Notes under the pieces: generated by a model
Databases searched by the model: none
What the model was told of the DNA's origin: nothing
Seen by the model: the letters and a program-made list of their open reading frames with translations, nothing else
Made by a program: the position numbers and the translations under genes
Shown here: positions 1 to 12,915 of the stretch, piece after piece
Layout of the letters: the number at the start of each line of letters is the position of its first letter
Position numbering within the stretch: the stretch's first letter is position 1
Source: Pseudisothecium myosuroides
Lineage: Eukaryota > Streptophyta > Bryopsida > Hypnales > Lembophyllaceae
Assembly: GCA_951799445.1 (NCBI GenBank)
Contig: OX637295.1
Location: 5,518,001-5,582,000, forward strand
Direction of reading: 5' to 3'
Length of the DNA: 64,000 bases

Positions 1-161
1 TAGAATCGAAAAATTGTCGTGAGGTTTTTGCGACAGTCAAGGTGATCAATGATACTCTGAATGAAAGAAGAAAGAGTACCGGAGAATTTGAACTGAGACA
101 ACAACAAACAAAAGAAAGAAAACATGACAAGAGCGAAGAGTGGTGGCATTAATTTACTTAC

Positions 162-257
162 ATCAGCTTCAGCATGAGAAACATCTGCAAAGACGAGTAG
201 AAACAAAGTGGCAACGGCGAAAACGGGAGACTTCAACATTCTGATTGTGGACTTCAT
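162..257 (-). CDS. First exon of a secreted-protein gene (partial, runs off window)
   Basis: On the minus strand an ATG at 257 opens 32 codons that end exactly at a consensus splice donor (GTAAGT, 161-156). The peptide is a textbook signal peptide: a charged start (MKSTIRMLK), a hydrophobic core (FAVATLFLLVFA, about residues 13-24) and a small-residue region (SHAEA) suited to signal peptidase. A second in-frame ATG at 239 could also serve. The rest of the gene lies beyond position 1, with at least 161 bp of intron 1 in the window, so the mature product is unknown. The GC content is higher than in the flanking repeat DNA, as expected for a real gene edge. No later exon can be tested here, so this is an inference from the exon plus donor. 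Confidence 0.5.
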
Positions 258-548
258 TTTCTGAAATTGCGAGCTCGGAATCACGGGCGGGCTTGCAATC
301 CAAAAACGAAAGGGGGGCTCCAGCAGCGAGCACACTGCTATGGCGATCAAACAACGAGCAATTTGCAATTTATTGAGGAGTAGTTTTTACACCAAAACTA
401 CAAGAGAAGCTCCAGCAGTAAGCCAAATAATCCCACCCCAAGCCCATCCTAGAGTTTTTTAGGTGTAATAAAAGCTTGACCCTGCCCAAATATTGTCTTT
501 GGCACAGCAAAAATTGCATTTTTCATTGCGATCGACAGCTAGTGTTAA

Positions 549-1185
549 CCCCTAAATGCCCAAGGCCTGTTTAGAGCTTCTCGAAATTTGCTCTAAATTG
601 AACAAAAGGTCAAAATTTTCATAAGTTGTACCAATTTCTTTTGAATTGTAACCGTACAAATTCAAACTAGACATGCTAGAGATCACATAGGAAAAGAAAA
701 CATAACAGTATCACTTACAGATTGAAAGATTATAATGTTTGATCATGAGGGTGTTAAAACTATGAAAAAATTTCAATACTCTTTTTGCATGTCAACTCTA
801 AAAATTTGGTCACTAAAAAAATATGAGGTTATAGGGCCTAGCATGTACAACCCTAATCAATTTACAGTTTTTCAAAATCTATTCTACAATTTTTTTAAAT
901 GAATTTCTAATGTGATTTTTTCTCCAAGATCTAGTGTATTTGAGGCTCATTTCCAAGAGCCCTCAACACTACGGGAAGTCAAGATTGCAATGGGTATCCT
1001 TGCACAAAATCTTGAATAGAAAAATCATAATCCTTCATTTTTAAGATCGGCTTTTTGATCCTAAAACTAGACTTCCAAAAGAGTTTTCCAAAAATATAAA
1101 CTACTAAAAATAGAAAATTGGTTGGATTTTACTTAACTTCAAAGTTTTCGAAACACCAGAATCTGGTGCCTCGGGCAGTTAGGGG
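549..1185. mobile_element. TTAA-flanked TIR element, 637 bp
   Basis: The element is bounded by TTAA on both sides (545-548 and 1186-1189). Its ends are CCCCTAAATGCCC on the left and the inverse of CCCCTAACTGCCC on the right. It has no coding capacity. The ends match the CCCCTAAAGG family seen at 13933, 40300 and 41660, but the interior is not recognisably the same. Confidence 0.6.
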
Positions 1186-1199
1186 TTAAGATAAGTAAC

Positions 1200-1508
1200 G
1201 TAGGAGGCTCAAACTCCGACCGGGCATTAAAAGCAAACATGACGCAGAGGTACGTTTTGCTTTCTTCAATGTACCAACTATGCACATTTTAGGAGGTGGT
1301 CGCTTTTGATGACCACAAATGACCACTTTTTTCCAACTTCAAAAATTTGTAACTAATTCCACAAAGGTCCAAAAAATATGAAACAACTTGGGTTAGATGT
1401 CAATTCCACTTGTCTTTCAAGGAAAATTTACTGAAAAATATTTCAAGATGTTTTACCTCCCCAAAATTCAGTTTCAGCACTTAGATGGTCCCTTTATGGA
1501 CCTCCTAC
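1200..1508. mobile_element. Small TIR element, GTAGGAGG ends
   Basis: It begins GTAGGAGGCTC and ends CCTCCTAC. The same terminal motif bounds the element at 55343-55756. No clear target-site duplication is visible and there is no coding capacity. It sits just right of the TTAA element ending at 1185. Confidence 0.35.
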
Positions 1509-3510
1509 CTTTAGGTAGAACCACCCATAGTCAATCACTTAAGCAATTTTCAGACAAATCATAAGCAGTATGACGCAAGTAAAATTTTTGCCATGTAGAA
1601 AGATAGGAAATATTGGGACTACTAATTTTCCAGAATTTTATTCCTAAAATTGAAATTACTCTGATTTTTGAAAGCCAAAAAGTTGTCCGGACTAATAGCC
1701 AATATTTAGACTCTTCCAATTCTGATCATAGAATAACTACTTTTCCACTTGCAACTATCTGTTTTTTGGTCACTACTTTGGGACATGTGTGATAACCTTA
1801 TTAGTCCCAACCTTGAAAAGGAGAAAAACACACATTCTAAGCTTTGGTTGGAAATTTGTTGTAGTCTACCGGTTGGATATGGCTCCCTAGTCAGGATTGG
1901 GTGGATCTATATTAGACCCATTATGAACTGCAGCCCAAGTCAGAGCTCTACTTTTGGGTCCAATTCAATTATATTTTGTTCTAATGTAGTTTTTATTGCA
2001 GAGTGTACAGTTGGGAATCAAAGTATTGGAATTGGAGATGAAAAGGTCAGAATTGGGTTAGAAAGTCACCATTTAATGAATTCAATGAACTCACCCATGC
2101 AGCTTCTACACATGGCAAAAAATTCATTCATTGTTTCAGTATGCAAGGGGTGCTTTTGGATTCCTATTGGAACCATGTAGGGAAGTAAGAGAGCCAAATT
2201 AGAATCCAAAAAGGCAAGAATAGTCCCCTCCTAGGAACTACAATGGAAAGCTATATGATTTTGATTTGACCACCTACAATGTATCATTTTTTTTCCACCT
2301 ATAATGAAATCAAGATTTTTATTTCACAATATTCGGAGTAGCATGAACTACCGCAAAGTAGTTGAATTGGATATAGGCTAAAACTAATTAGACGCACCTA
2401 CATTCTAATAGATTATATTGGCTTTACTAGTGTATTTGAATATGTTTGAAGTTTCAAACATATTTTGTTGGTTTAAGAGATTTCAACAAAGTTTTATTCT
2501 ATGTGTAATTTTTAATGAAATTCTTTGCTTTAATACTTTAATTTTTACAATCTTTTTTTATTCACTGTATGACCAAAAATAAAATTGAAGGACTATAATT
2601 TTGATAATATTACAAATGTGAAGGGCAATAAATGCTTCAACATTTCATATGAAGGTTGAATCTACCCTTCAAAATATAATGCTACTCTAACCAAAACTAT
2701 TTTTTCAAGTTCTTCAAATAGATCATTGGATTTTGCAATTATGGAGATTGTTTTTGCTTTGGAATACTTGGAGCCTTTTGGTTGGTAGAATGGCAAAATA
2801 GTAAGATACAGAGGTGGTATGAATAAGAATTTCTTGCAATAAAATAGTGATTTTGTATTTTGTTGGGATGAGCTTTTGCACTATTATTGGTAATGCTCTA
2901 AAAGCATCTGCAAGGCACCTTTCAAACAACACAATAAAAGTATTCCTAACTTTTGACTAATGTGGAATTAAACCTTTTGAATACTATCATTAATAGCGCA
3001 TCAAATATCACTTGAAATAGATACAAGAAAAATCAAATTTAGAAATTGGATCATTAAAATAAATCCCATTACAAGCAAGCTAAGAGCATTTGTACTATTA
3101 TGCGTCATCCCTACCTGCAACAAGGAGTGGCGCACCTAGGATTAATATTGTCCACCATCGTACAAGCACCCAAAGAATTGTTTAGAGTTTCCTTAGGTAG
3201 CAAGTTTGAAGGCCCATGCATTTTTTTAGTGTGTCCAAAGAGCGAAACGTTTTATGCAAAGAAACATTGTTGTCAAACCAACATGTCATAGATCTTTCCC
3301 ACATCAACATAAAGACTATATTTGCAGCTCTAGCAAAGTGCTACAAATCATTTGGGCTTAAAGGGAGTGTTTTCCGTTCAATGGTAGGGAGACTCATATC
3401 TTGCCTCCTTCCCAAGCTTACTTTTTTGAGCCTACACTGAAGGACTTGGCATGTCCTTTAGTCCAAGTGATGCTCTAGTCCATGTCCTGTAGATGGGTGA
3501 ATGCAAGAGA
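1509..3510. other. AT-rich intergenic stretch
   Basis: No gene is supported. A 143-codon open frame at 1749-2180 begins with TTG and resembles no family. About 150 bp around 1700-1850 is related, in inverse orientation, to 49980-50140, which marks it as a dispersed repeat fragment. Confidence 0.5.
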
Positions 3511-4214
3511 TACCTGTACTATTTTGCATCACACCATGCATTCTGATTTGTTTTTTGGCCATAACTTTTGCATTTTGGCTCCAAATGACTCAAAATTTAT
3601 AAATAAGGTACTCATGACTATTATACACCTTGCCTAATTTTTTTGTAATTTTCAAAAATATTTTACTATCCAAAATAGCCCCCGATTTTATGTCACACTT
3701 GCCAATTTGGAGGTTTTTAGTACTATTTAGTACCCAAAAAAAACAAATTTTGAGCTAAAATTTGGAAGAGATGGTCTTCTAGTAGACTTGTAGCTATTCT
3801 CCAAAGTAATTCAAAAAATAATTAATTTTATGTGGTGTGGAAGTCCACAAAGTGCGCTTCTTTGTGCTTGCATTTTGTAACATATAAAATATTATTTTGG
3901 AGTTTTTGGGGGTGAATGACCATCTCCATAGAATTTTTAGAAATTGTCAATTTTTATTTTATGTATTTTTTTTTCTATTTTTAACTAATTAAATGATCAA
4001 AGTATCCACTTTCTTGCGATTTGGCACTTTTCTAGTTCTCTTGCTTAGAGAATTTTTCTATGCATTTCCTTTGGTGGTTACTTTCATCTTAAAGGTGTAT
4101 ACATTAGCCATTTTTTTAATTTTCTTAAAACTATTTTTCTAATTTTAAATTACTCCAGAAAAAAAATCATGAATACTATGAAAATGCAACAAAATCAACA
4201 GGTATTTCTTGCTA
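3511..4214 (+). repeat. Dispersed repeat, copy 1 (about 700 bp)
   Basis: This sequence is strongly similar and in the same order and orientation as 6840-7544. Shared landmarks include TTTTTTGGCCATAA near the start, AAATGACTCAAAATTTATAA, and a TTTCTTGC.ATCACCT end. It has no open frame and no clear TIRs. It is probably a decayed transposon. Confidence 0.6.
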
Positions 4215-5043
4215 TCACCTAGATGCTCTAAAAGACTAAATTTATGTAAGTTACAACAAATAATAAATAAAAAAGGAAAATTATGCAAAAGATATTCTAT
4301 ATTGCAATGCCAATTCCATGATTACCTTTAATTAAGTATGATTTATTGTAATTAACCTCTAATTTTTTGTCTTATAGTCTTTTTCTAATGTGCTCTATTT
4401 TATTAATATCCAAAATCTAAATAGACATATTCTTGAATCTACATTAAGTAATTTTTAATACGCTTTTAATGGTGGCATTTTTACAATCTATTTCCATTCT
4501 AGTCATTTGTTGGTAGAACTAAGGATTAAATTCTTCTATGCGCATGCATTAACCAAAAAAATCAATTTTATATATCCTAAACCAATATTACAAAGACTTA
4601 TTACAATCACTGTTTTATACTTCATCAAATCTACTATGGTATATTCATCCAAAATGCAACTTGAAATGTTCAAAGTGCACCCATTTCAAAAGTTACAGCA
4701 ATTTTGGTTGTACATACTTACATTAAAGAAAATTTTAGGCCATATTTGGGCTGCTAGGATGCATGAAAATGTGCATTTAGGAAAAACATGAGTCAAAAAA
4801 GGCTGTCAGGGAATCTGTAAGGTGAAAAGTTAGCCGGTGTGCCGCGTTGGAATTTTGATTAAAAAAATATTTATTATTATTTTTTAAATTATTATTATTA
4901 TTATTTTAATTTATTTTTTTGTATTTGTACATTCACCGAAATCCTAACAGCCCTCTACAAGGTCCAGAATCCTGTAATGTAGGATGATCTTTAAATGCAA
5001 AAAATATAAGTTAGAACAAAAAATAGGGAGAAAGCCAAAGAAC
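4215..5043. other. AT-rich intergenic stretch
   Basis: Nothing gene-like is supported. A run of ATT-rich low-complexity sequence lies near 4860-4920. Confidence 0.5.
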
Positions 5044-5047
5044 TTAA

Positions 5048-5622
5048 CCCTTTAGTGACCGTGGTTGATTTGGGGTGCGAGCGCAGTTTTTGAATACAAA
5101 ATTGGAAAAGGAAAATTTCATCACTATTCCAAGGAAGTAATCCCAGATCAGACCGTAGGAATTGATGTTGTAGGCTTTATTTGTGAAAAAAAACAAAAAG
5201 TGAACATGATTTGACGGTGCAATTTGTTGTGAGTGATCTTCAAAGTGCAATGCATCAAAGTAGCCTTCAGCTGAAGCAGCATAATACATTATTGCCCATA
5301 ACTTTTGAAACATGCCTCCACAATTTATGGGATTGTTGGGGCAACGTTTCTGTTGTTCTTAGGTGTCAATTTCAAATAGAATCACATGAATTGCTATATA
5401 TGTATGCAACTTAGAAGGTATGACTAGGTCGGCCCTTTTGTCTTTGAACAAGCACAACTACCTTGTTACTGCACAGAATTCTCTGAAACTAGATTTGTTT
5501 GGAACGCATGCTAAAGCTCTATTTGAGTTACTTTGAATTTCTTCAAATATATTGTATTGAGGGCAGTAAAAGACAAACAATCCAAAATTCGACCCAAAAG
5601 TGGTCAACCAATCACTAAAGGG
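5048..5622. mobile_element. TTAA-flanked TIR element, 575 bp
   Basis: Perfect TTAA tetranucleotides flank it (5044-5047 and 5623-5626). The termini CCCTTTAGTGACCGTGG and CCCTTTAGTGATTGGTTG are inverted repeats. There is no transposase, so it is non-autonomous. Its ends form a subtype of the CCCCTAAAGG family in this window. Confidence 0.65.
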
Positions 5623-5626
5623 TTAA

Positions 5627-6839
5627 TTTGGATGGTTTTGTTTCTTACATCTAAATGTGACTATCAATTTGTTTACACCAAGTACTAAAATAATTATTTA
5701 TTAGTTTACCATATATGATTTTCATAATATTTTCAAATCTTAAGCATTAGAAACAATTTACATGACATTTGAATTATTACCTTTGAATTGTTAGTATGAT
5801 AAAAAAAATAGTGAAACTTTTAACAAACCATATTCAAAAGCACAAACCAATATTGTGTTGTTCCACTCTAATTTGGTATATAATAAGTAGTTTTAATATT
5901 TTTAAATTTTCAATAGTTTATCTATTAAAGTCTGTTTCAATCTAATATTTAATAGAAATAAAATTTAATAAATATATGTAATTTAATAAATTATTTTGTT
6001 GATAAAGAGAGAGAATTGTTATAATAGTAGAATTTAAATTATGAACAACAAAATGAACTTGTTTACAACCTTGGCAATATACTTATTTACAATTTGAATT
6101 TACAGTATCTTAGATACAATGCATTCAAATTTTAAAGAAATAATTAAATAACAGAATTTAAATCCTTACAATTTATGAGAATGTAAAAAGATGAGAATGT
6201 AAAATGAGAATAACAATGACTTTTCAATTATACAACTTAGACAAAAGTGGTTGAGTATTAATTTTAAGCAAGTAGTAAATTTGAATTGAGTTGGATTTTT
6301 TATATTTCTTATATGATAGTCAATTTATTTATTTTTTGTAATAAATGTTTTGAATTTATATTAGAAACTATGCTATAATGTTAATCAAAAATCAAATTTA
6401 ACTAAAGGAGATCTAATATCCTAGTTTATCCTTAAAAACACTAGAGTTTTGTTGCTCTCTAAGCTCCCAATAAAATTCATAGAAAATTGAAAATTCTGGG
6501 GTCTTGTTTCTAGCTCGGGAGACCTTAGTAGTAGAAATTTGACTTTCATACGGATGTAAAAAACCTAGAAAGAGCGGTCCTTAGAATAGTTTGACTTCCC
6601 ATAGAGAACAAACATGCAGTGGAACAATGAACTTGAACAAAGCATAAAGTTAAATCTACAATAGTGAAGGAGGTGAATTGATCATATGCACCAATAGGTA
6701 ACACAACTTCTATTGGAAGTGATTATCATTGAAGGTTCCCAATAAAAAATTTCATCATGTGCAATAGTTTTTTCACAATTCTATACAAAAGTATTCAAAA
6801 GGGGATTATTGCAAAAGTCATAATAGGTAATTGCATGAA
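5627..6839. other. AT-rich intergenic stretch
   Basis: No open frame, RNA gene or clear repeat structure was seen. It is long runs of A/T-rich sequence. Confidence 0.5.
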
Positions 6840-7544
6840 AAAACTCTACTATTTTTTGTCACATGATGCATGCTGATGTGTTTTTTGGCCATAATTTTTG
6901 CCTTCTAGCTTCAAATGACTCAAAATTTATAAATAAGGTATTCAATCATGACTAATATATGATTTGTCTAATTTCTTGGAATTTAAAAAAAATGTTTAAC
7001 TGCCCAAAAATAGCCCCTGATTTTTGTTTTTTTTAACAAAGTAATACCCAAATAAACAAATTTAGAGCTGAAATTTGGAAGGTATGGTCTTATAGTATAC
7101 TTTTAGCTATAATTTAAAGGATTTGTAAAAATAATTAATTAAAAATTGTGTAGAAGTCCACAGAATAAGACTCATTCTACTTGCATTTTGAAATATATGT
7201 AAAATATTATTTTGGTGGTTTTTTTGGTGAATGACCATTTCCACTAAGTCGTTACAAATGGCCAATTTTTGTTTATTTCATTTCATTTTTTTCCTATTTT
7301 TTCCTTATTAAAGTATCAAAGTATGTATTTTTTTTTTAATTTGGCACTTTTTTAGTTCTCCTACTTAGAAAATTTTCTGTGCTTTTCCTTCAGTGGTTAC
7401 TTTCAACTTATAAGTGTATTTACTTGCCGTATTTTTAAAATTGTTTTAAAATTATTTTTCTAATTTTAAATTACTTTAAAAAAAAAGGCATGAGTACTGT
7501 AAAACACAACAAAATTGGCAAGTGTTTCTTGCAATCACCTTAAT
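6840..7544 (+). repeat. Dispersed repeat, copy 2 (about 700 bp)
   Basis: This is the partner of 3511-4214 in the same orientation, with scattered substitutions and small indels. No coding potential. Confidence 0.6.
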
Positions 7545-7659
7545 AAATTCTTTCAATTTCCATCTCAATGTTGTCATCTTAAAAAATTTACTTCATAAAA
7601 TTCACTAATTTTTCTATTTTATTGAATGGATCGATGTTTGGTCAAAAACCTTTGATTCA

Positions 7660-7907
7660 TTCTATTTTAACAATAATGCTAGTGCATGAGCACAACGACA
7701 TGAGCCTACAAGCTTTGAACCTAATTGTACGTTGGTACCTACAATCATTTAAAGGTGTTTATAACATATTTACCTATAACATAGGTATGCTATAATATGG
7801 AAAGAGTCTATAACATCAATACCTATAGCATCTCACATTTATAAGCATAGAAAGTCTTTATGGTATAGATTCCTCGGCTCATATTTTCTATGCTCACATG
7901 CTAGCAC
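7660..7907. repeat. Repeat related to 38590-38880
   Basis: It is rich in imperfect repeats of CCTATAACAT/ATAGGTA type and carries ATTCATTCTATTTTA at one edge. Similar sequence with ATAGAATGAAT at the opposite edge occurs near 38640-38885. Probably a small transposon remnant. Confidence 0.35.
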
Positions 7908-8824
7908 TCCCTAAAGTCCCAAGGTCTTTTCTCATCAAATTCCATTCAAAATTGTCATTTCTATTGCAAAGTGCAAAAAAATATAGAAATTATTTTTTTA
8001 CATAGATAACCATAGGATCTTGTACTACACTAGTATAAGAATATATAGAAGATATTTCAGAAACTTTGATCGCATGGACTGCAAAATATTTGCATTTGAA
8101 GTAAAGAAAACCATTTTTTTTGCACCTTCTCTACTTGGATTTTAAGGCTTTGAACCTTCTTAACTTAAAATTTTTGCACTACAAATGTTGAATTTAAAAT
8201 TTTTTATTTTAAAAACTTGAGTTGGAAATCTAGAAAAAAATTCAAAAAAATTATTCTTGATTTTTATTCTTTAAAAATTGTGAAGTAGAAGTACTAGATA
8301 TGAGATTGAAGGAAGACTAAATAATTAATAGCTCTAAGATGGAATTGAAACACAACAATTCCAATGGTGAGATTGTTCTAGCAAGCAAACTGAACTTTGG
8401 AATTTTTTTTTTGAAAAATTGTGGAAATTGCATTAAAAAATGAATCCTATAAGTTATTTTTTCAAGAAAGATGCTTAGATTGTTCAAGAAATAAGATTGA
8501 TTATAATTTTGTTATCACTAGTTTACATAGAATGAATCAAATTTCTCCTTGTAGAGAAAAGTATTTTCTATGAGAAGCAAAATTTTGAAAAAATTATTTT
8601 GACTATTTGCAATTTTTTTTTGTGCTACCCAACAAAACCCATTTTTGACTAAGGGGGGGCAAAACTTTTGCTTCCAACCATTGATTTAAATAAAATTATA
8701 TTTCCAAAAAAAATGTATTTTCCTATCTCTAGAAAAAATTTCAAAAAATCATAAAAAAATTGAGACTACAGGAACCTATTCAAAATCCTTCTTGTCCTCC
8801 AAGGAGACAATGGGAATTTAGGGG
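7908..8824 (-). mobile_element. TTAA-family element, about 917 bp, reverse orientation
   Basis: The right end reads TTTAGGGG followed by TTAA (8825-8828). The left end reads CCCTAAAGTCCCAAGG, but its TTAA has decayed. The interior contains, in reverse, the same internal landmarks as the copies at 13933, 40300 and 41660, including the segment about fearing neither frame nor gene: AACAATTCCAATGGTGAG and the AAGTAGAAGTA motif. No open frame. Confidence 0.55.
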
Positions 8825-8828
8825 TTAA

Positions 8829-9861
8829 TTAATCCATTAATTCCTAAGGTCCTAAATGTCCCTTTTGAAGACAATTGAAGGTTTGGTTTAGTTTGGTTTG
8901 ATTTGGTTCCTATGATCTCAATTTTTGGTATATTTTTAATTTATTTTTTAAATAGAAAAATAAATTGGCTTTTGGAGAATATAATTTTTATTTAAATCAA
9001 TATCCAAGAGCAAAAGTTATGCTATACAAAGTTCAAAATAGTCAAATTCTAGAAGCATAAAAAATTCATAAAAAATTGAAGAAAAATTTAAAAAATTATT
9101 TCTTGTAGAATATATGTTTTGTCTATATGTGGAATGATACATTCATTTCATTTAGATTACTGTAGAAGATTTATTAGAATATTGTGGAAGTTATGGAGCA
9201 TCTTATTTTGCAAGCAAGCATAGCATCTTCTTGGAAAAGTAACATATTGGATCCACTTTTTAACCCAATTTCCATGATTTAACCAAAAAATTGCACAACA
9301 TTTAATGTCTAGTGCTAAAAAAAACCTCAGTATATTGATGGATACTCAATGAACTACTCATTCAAATTCAAACCTATACTTGCTCAAACAAATCACCTCA
9401 ATTTCATCCTTTGCAATCTCTTTAATGACACTATTTCTTGAGAGAAAATACTTTTGATACATTGTAATTCTTTTGCTAATCAATGTCAGTGACTAAATCA
9501 CGACCATAATCAAAGACACATATAGAAGCACCTTGTACATGGAATCCAACGGAAATGTATTGAAAGTATCAAGAATGGAGCACAATATGCAAGATGGATT
9601 ATAGATTGAATTGAATTGAAAATTTTCTAAATGGTTTAATGCAAGATACTACTCAAAAAAACTTGTCGAGTTCAATTTCATAGACCTATCAGAATTCATT
9701 CCATACTAAAAAACCAAAGGTGACATTGAAGACAATCAATCACCTTAGTGTAGAAATATTTGAAGCAATTTTCTAAGGAGTCTTGAATTTTTTGACTTGA
9801 TAATTATCTAATCCCTAGTAAGTAAAATGTTCTTACTTTTATCATTGACAATAATCAAATA
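8829..9861. other. AT-rich intergenic stretch
   Basis: No gene, RNA or clear repeat is supported. Confidence 0.5.
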
Positions 9862-10030
9862 CAGTAAAACTTTTCTAAGGCAATGACCTCTCTAAAGCGA
9901 TGAAGTATTGATTGCCTAGTTCGGCACTAGGCCCAATCCTAGACATACACATTAGAGAAAATCTTTGAGATTTTAGAGCATGGGAACTTAAGCTTGGCTG
10001 CAGGGCTATTATTCTAGAGAAATTCTACTG
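9862..10030. mobile_element. Pogo/Tc1-like MITE, 169 bp
   Basis: The ends CAGTAAAACTTTTCTA and TAGAGAAATTCTACTG are inverted repeats, flanked by TA on both sides (9860-9861, 10031-10032). TA duplication with CAGT...ACTG ends is typical of Tc1/mariner-pogo MITEs. A relative lies at 17112. Confidence 0.6.
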
Positions 10031-10032
10031 TA

Positions 10033-12852
10033 CAATATAAAATATTTTTTATAAATATAATAAATTTGGGCCTTAAATAACTCTTCAACTCTTAGAAGGC
10101 AAAACTATATTTTTATTACGGAGTATAAAATTAAACATTGCAATTGGAGTGAAAAGACACACAAATTATATAAAATAGTAGCTAGTCACTCAACTAGTTT
10201 CATTTCATAGCTTTAATGGTGTGACATCGTGATTCTATGGCCATGTCGTGGCTTCATTTCATTATTTTAGTCGTTTGGCCTCATGACTCCATGGCCAAGT
10301 TGGGCCTAAGTGACTCTTCACACCTAGTACACCCTATACTTGTTGATACAAAAATATATATCACCAAATATCAGCTAAATCAATGATATAAAGGTTGTCA
10401 CTCAAATAAACACATTTCATTGTTTTCATATATATGAAATAATATAGTATTTCTTAATGATTTTAAGCCTATTAGAAATTTATAGGCATGAATATTGTAT
10501 GTAGTAATTATTGGCTTAGATAGTAGAACTATCCCCAACAGACTTTTCATTCACGCTGGTCATACGACCAGAGTTACTCTTCTTCTTCTTCTTCTTGTAG
10601 TAATTATTTTCCTATGAAATTGAAAAAAAAAATGGCTGAAATCAATTTTATTTTTAAAATTTAACCCAATTACAAAAAAATCTTGCAAACTTATTGTATA
10701 CAGAGCGTGCACCAAATTTTAGATGAACAATGATTTTTGAAATATCTTTTTTTAAGGATAAATCAAGTTTAAAGATGAATATTGGAAATGACCAAGAAAA
10801 TTATTTTAAACAATCCAACATATTATGCTATAATATTGATGATGACGGCCTTAAGCTCTATTTATTGCTATTGAAATGTATTATTATACAAAACAATAAT
10901 TTCAAAGGAATGTTTTATGTTTAAAATGATTTTAGGATAGTAAAACGCATGGCTTTAAGAAATGACATATTCTAATATTTGAAAATTTATATTTTGTATT
11001 AATCCGAATGGCGTTCATGGGATTGGGTAAAAGAAAACCTTTAAAACAAAAACAAGACAAGTCTTTGATTTTTATCATGACTTTTCTAATATTTTGCTTC
11101 GCTTTTCAACGTAGACAAGAATCTGGAAAAAATCTTGAAAATCCAAATAAATAAATTTCATCTGTATTTTTTATTTAATAAAAAATTACACAATAGATTC
11201 ACATTTCTACACATGCATATTGGTACTTATCAAATCAATGAAAGATGTAATGAGAGATGTAGATCAATACCATAAGTGTGTGATTGAGTATATAACATTT
11301 TTTTTGAGTGCTATCAAATAAAAATGATGTGTAATGAATATTACTTGTTGAATATTTAAAAATAAAACTTGATAACGATGGCAACATAGTCAATGTTTTG
11401 AAAAAAAGCCTTTTGAAAAGTTAGAATGAAAATTATGAATTTCACAACTTCAAAAAATATGTTTGATATAAAAATAAAATAAAATATATTAGATGACATC
11501 AATGTAGTTACTTTAAATTTTTTTATTTTGTCTATTTTGAAAACAATACATGCAAATTATATTTTTCAATACATTCATAATGTGCAAAATGTAGATATAT
11601 TATTTATATTAATTAGATTTCAAATTCTTTTTATCACAATTTTTCTTCTAAATATTTTTCAAAATTTGTAAGTAACACAATTTGACACAAAAAGCATAGG
11701 TTGAGGAATTTTTTTATGATTTTTAAATTAGGTTTGAATCTCTTTAGAACATCAACTAGATTAGAAATTAGATTTGAATTTAGACTCAATTGATAATTTT
11801 GATTTTAAAAATGAATGGCAAAATTGTATTTATTTTTTACATTCACATCATAGTATAATTAAATATTCAAAAATTAGATAAATTTATTAATAATAAAGTG
11901 AATGCATCAAAATATACATAACAATATAAGGACAAGGCTAGCATGCAATCTATACTAATCCCCAAAGTATTAGCTTCATTTTATATGGCCAAACATTCTT
12001 TTTGATCTAAACTTAGTTTTTAAAATTATATATGAATTTTTGTCTTAGTTTTTTTTGTTACATGAGATTTTAATTTGTCTATCAATAAAAAAATCTTTAT
12101 TAGTTTTGTGAAAAACTATCACTGATATAGTTTCAAAACAAAAAATGAAAATATATTAGTAAAAATAACCAAAAAAATTCAATTAATTTGAGACTTTTTC
12201 ATAAGAGACAAGTAGCAACGATGAATAAGATCAAAAACTCTCAATTGAATCTTATTTTTTCTAGCCAAAACACCCTTAGTGATAATTTTCAAGTCAATTA
12301 CTACTATCAAATTAAATATCTTGACTACTAAAATTGAGTTAGTGTTAAGGACATTGGTATTTAAAATTACCACTTGAATGAATGCAAAAATTTAATTGTA
12401 AAAGTATGAATACAAGAGTTGTAGGATGTGAAGTAAAATTAAACACTTCTACATACTTCTATAAAAATTTGAAGCAAATTGCAATCATGGACTAAATTTT
12501 AAACCTCTTTTCTATAAGTGCCAAAACAAATTAATTAATTTTTTTTAATACCACAAAAAATCCACATATCTTGGCATGTCTTTAAGCAAAATTGTTGTAT
12601 ACGTTTTACAAAAAATATATTATGAGACCCCCTTTCATTAGTAAAAAATAAAAAATAGACCTCCATATATTTGAAAACTGCTTAAAACTTTGAAAATGCA
12701 TTTGATAGATGTATAAATGGAATGTAAAGACTTTTGATTGAATCAAAATAATAGAATCTTTTAGGCAATCTAAAACAATCTATAGGTTGCTATATAAGCC
12801 ATTCCTCAATTGAAATTGCAGTACTTTTGATATAATAGTCATATGAAGAAAT

Positions 12853-12855
<3 letters not shown>
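10033..12855. other. AT-rich intergenic stretch
   Basis: No gene is supported. A short TCT microsatellite lies at about 10578-10596. Two related phrases on 'tggcttcattt' and 'atggccaa/tg' near 10200-10310 form a weak local duplication. Confidence 0.45.

Positions 12856-12911
<56 letters not shown>
12856..12911. repeat. (TA)n microsatellite
   Basis: An uninterrupted run of alternating T and A about 56 bp long. Confidence 0.9.

Positions 12912-12915
<4 letters not shown>

Noticed and set aside
1749..2180. 143-codon open frame on the plus strand
   Set aside because: It begins with TTG, has no recognisable family, and part of it lies in a dispersed repeat.
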